A stretch of DNA of 7,239 nucleotides from Candidatus Chloroheliales bacterium (GTDB taxonomy: Bacteria; Chloroflexota; Chloroflexia; QHBQ01): NCBI GenBank assembly GCA_003243865.1, contig QHBQ01000214.1, positions 1-7,239 on the forward strand, in the 5' to 3' direction. Each line of letters opens with the position of its first letter. Within the stretch, counting starts at the first letter, position 1. A program made the translations under genes and the position numbers. This document shows, one piece after another, positions 6,326 through 7,239 of the stretch. The notes under the pieces are model-generated. The model was not told where the DNA came from. It ran no database searches and saw nothing but the letters and a program-made list of their open reading frames with translations.

Positions 6326-7239
6326 ATGAAGGTTATCCTGACCGAGAACATCGAAGCGCTGGGCAATGCTGGCACCGTAAAAGAGGTTGCCAACGGCTAC
6401 GCCCGCAACTACCTGCTGCCGCGCGGCCTGGCCATGCCCGCCACCGCAGATGCGCTGAAGCGGCTGGAGCGCCAGCGGGCCGCTATCGAGCGCCGCGCCG
6501 CCAACGCCGCCCACGAAGCGCGCGGCATGGCCGACCGTCTGGGCGCCACTACCGTCTATATCTACGCGAAGAGCGGTGAACAGAACCGTCTCTATGGCAG
6601 TGTCACCACCGCCGACATTGCCGCTGCGCTCACCGAGCAGCACGGCGTCACCATTGACCGCCGCAACATCGCCCTTGACGAGCCGATCCACCGCCTCGGC
6701 AACTACACCGCCAACGTCAAGCTGGCAGGCGGCGCGACTGGCAAGCTAAACCTGGTGGTGGACAACGAGGCCAATCGCGGCAAGCCACGCCCTGAAGCCG
6801 CTGCACCTGTTGTTGAGGCTGCCCCTGTCACTGAGGTAAGCACCGCTGAGGTTGCACCTGTGGCAGAAGCCGCCTATATTGCCGAGGCCGCACCCATCGC
6901 TGACGTAAGTACCACTGAGTCTGCCTTCACTACCGAAGCCGCCGATGTAGTTGAGGTGCCCATCGTCGAGGCTGCTCCTGCTGAGGCTGCCCATATGGTT
7001 GAGCCAAGCGCCACTGAGATTGCTCCTGCCGCTGAAGCCGCCGCTGAGATTGCCCCTGCTGCCGAAACAAGCACCGTTGAGGTCGCGCCTACAATAGAAG
7101 CCTACACCGCTACCGAGGCTGCCCCGATCGCCGAAGCTGCTCCCGCCGCTGAGGCAAGCATCGTTGAGGCTGGGGATATGGCTGAGGCTGCCCCTGTCAC
7201 CACGATGACTGGCGAGAGCATGATAATCGAGCCACATCC
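6326..7239 (+). CDS. rplI: Ribosomal protein bL9 with a long acidic C-terminal tail, 3'-partial
   Basis: A structural protein of the large ribosomal subunit that binds 23S rRNA near the L1 stalk. The reading frame has no stop before the right edge, so 304 complete codons are visible. Residues 1-50 are the classic RNA-binding N-terminal domain (MKVILTENIEALG, VKEVANGYARNYLLPRGLA). A charged connecting helix follows (about 45-78), then the C-terminal domain to about residue 148 (LYGSVTTADIAAAL, LGNYTANVKL, LNLVVDNE). Normal bL9 ends near there at about 150 residues. Here it continues for at least 156 more as a low-complexity Ala/Glu/Pro/Val/Thr tail with no lysine or arginine after residue 155. 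The frame is clean, so this is a true extension and not readthrough visible in the window. It has its own extended -10 promoter. The function of the tail is unknown. Confidence 0.95.
   Translation, partial: MKVILTENIEALGNAGTVKEVANGYARNYLLPRGLAMPATADALKRLERQRAAIERRAANAAHEARGMADRLGATTVYIYAKSGEQNRLYGSVTTADIAAALTEQHGVTIDRRNIALDEPIHRLGNYTANVKLAGGATGKLNLVVDNEANRGKPRPEAAAPVVEAAPVTEVSTAEVAPVAEAAYIAEAAPIADVSTTESAFTTEAADVVEVPIVEAAPAEAAHMVEPSATEIAPAAEAAAEIAPAAETSTVEVAPTIEAYTATEAAPIAEAAPAAEASIVEAGDMAEAAPVTTMTGESMIIEPH
6797..7239 (+). repeat. Imperfect Ala/Glu-rich repeats encoding the bL9 tail
   Basis: Units of about five or six codons recur, of the form [V/I]-[A/T/V]-E-[A/V]-[A/S]-[P/T], such as APVAEAA, APIAEAA, APAAEAA and STAEV/STVEV. 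At the DNA level gctgaggctgcccctg-like words recur. I count 25 Glu and 3 Asp in the visible 148 or so residues after KPRP, with no Lys or Arg. The array is probably disordered in the protein and prone to expansion and contraction by slippage or recombination. Its right end is outside the window. Confidence 0.8.

Noticed and set aside
6746..7237. 163-codon open frame on the minus strand, rich in Gly and Ser
   Set aside because: It is the antisense shadow of the repetitive bL9 tail; its apparent repeats simply mirror the Ala/Glu codons, and the + strand frame continues a certain bL9 core.
1..7239. CRISPR array, tRNA, rRNA, transposase or phage gene
   Set aside because: No regularly spaced direct repeats, no tRNA cloverleaf or rRNA-like segment, and no mobile-element protein motifs were seen on either strand.

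Overview
The window looks like bacterial chromosome, most likely from a Chloroflexota member or a relative. That assignment is an inference. It rests on the style of the SLH-anchored, secreted beta-propeller proteins (GWAVG-type repeats; SLH triplets of the form TDVP...YW/Y...G...SRAQ/TRAE) and on the moderately high G+C housekeeping genes. No rRNA, tRNA, CRISPR array, transposase or phage gene was seen, and all supported genes are on the + strand.

Left part (1-4590), cell surface. Two large genes lie head to tail, 61 bases apart. The first is cut by the left edge and encodes an Asp-box (BNR/sialidase-fold) propeller followed by three SLH domains. The second has a signal peptide, about 13 GWAVG/LHY-type propeller repeats and its own SLH triplet. 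Both SLH modules carry the same two cysteine pairs, which suggests a shared disulfide-stabilised anchor. The two proteins are probably made together and held on the S-layer or cell wall. Their ligands cannot be read from the sequence.

Middle (4591-4873), non-coding. A short hairpin overlaps the stop of the second SLH gene. Next comes a 127-base segment bounded by 17-base imperfect inverted repeats (15 of 17 matching), then a near-consensus sigma70-type promoter (TTGACA-N18-TATGAT) for the following gene.

Right part (4874-7239), housekeeping. An A-type Fe-S carrier (HesB/IscA/ErpA family) with an added cysteine-containing tail is followed by a strong GC hairpin. Then come the 16S rRNA m7G methyltransferase rsmG and, behind an extended -10 promoter, rplI (ribosomal protein bL9). 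The bL9 gene runs off the right edge. After a normal 148-residue core it continues for at least 156 residues as a strongly acidic Ala/Glu/Pro/Val repeat tail, which is the most unusual feature of the window. rsmG and rplI both concern the ribosome; the Fe-S carrier and the surface genes have no evident functional link to them.
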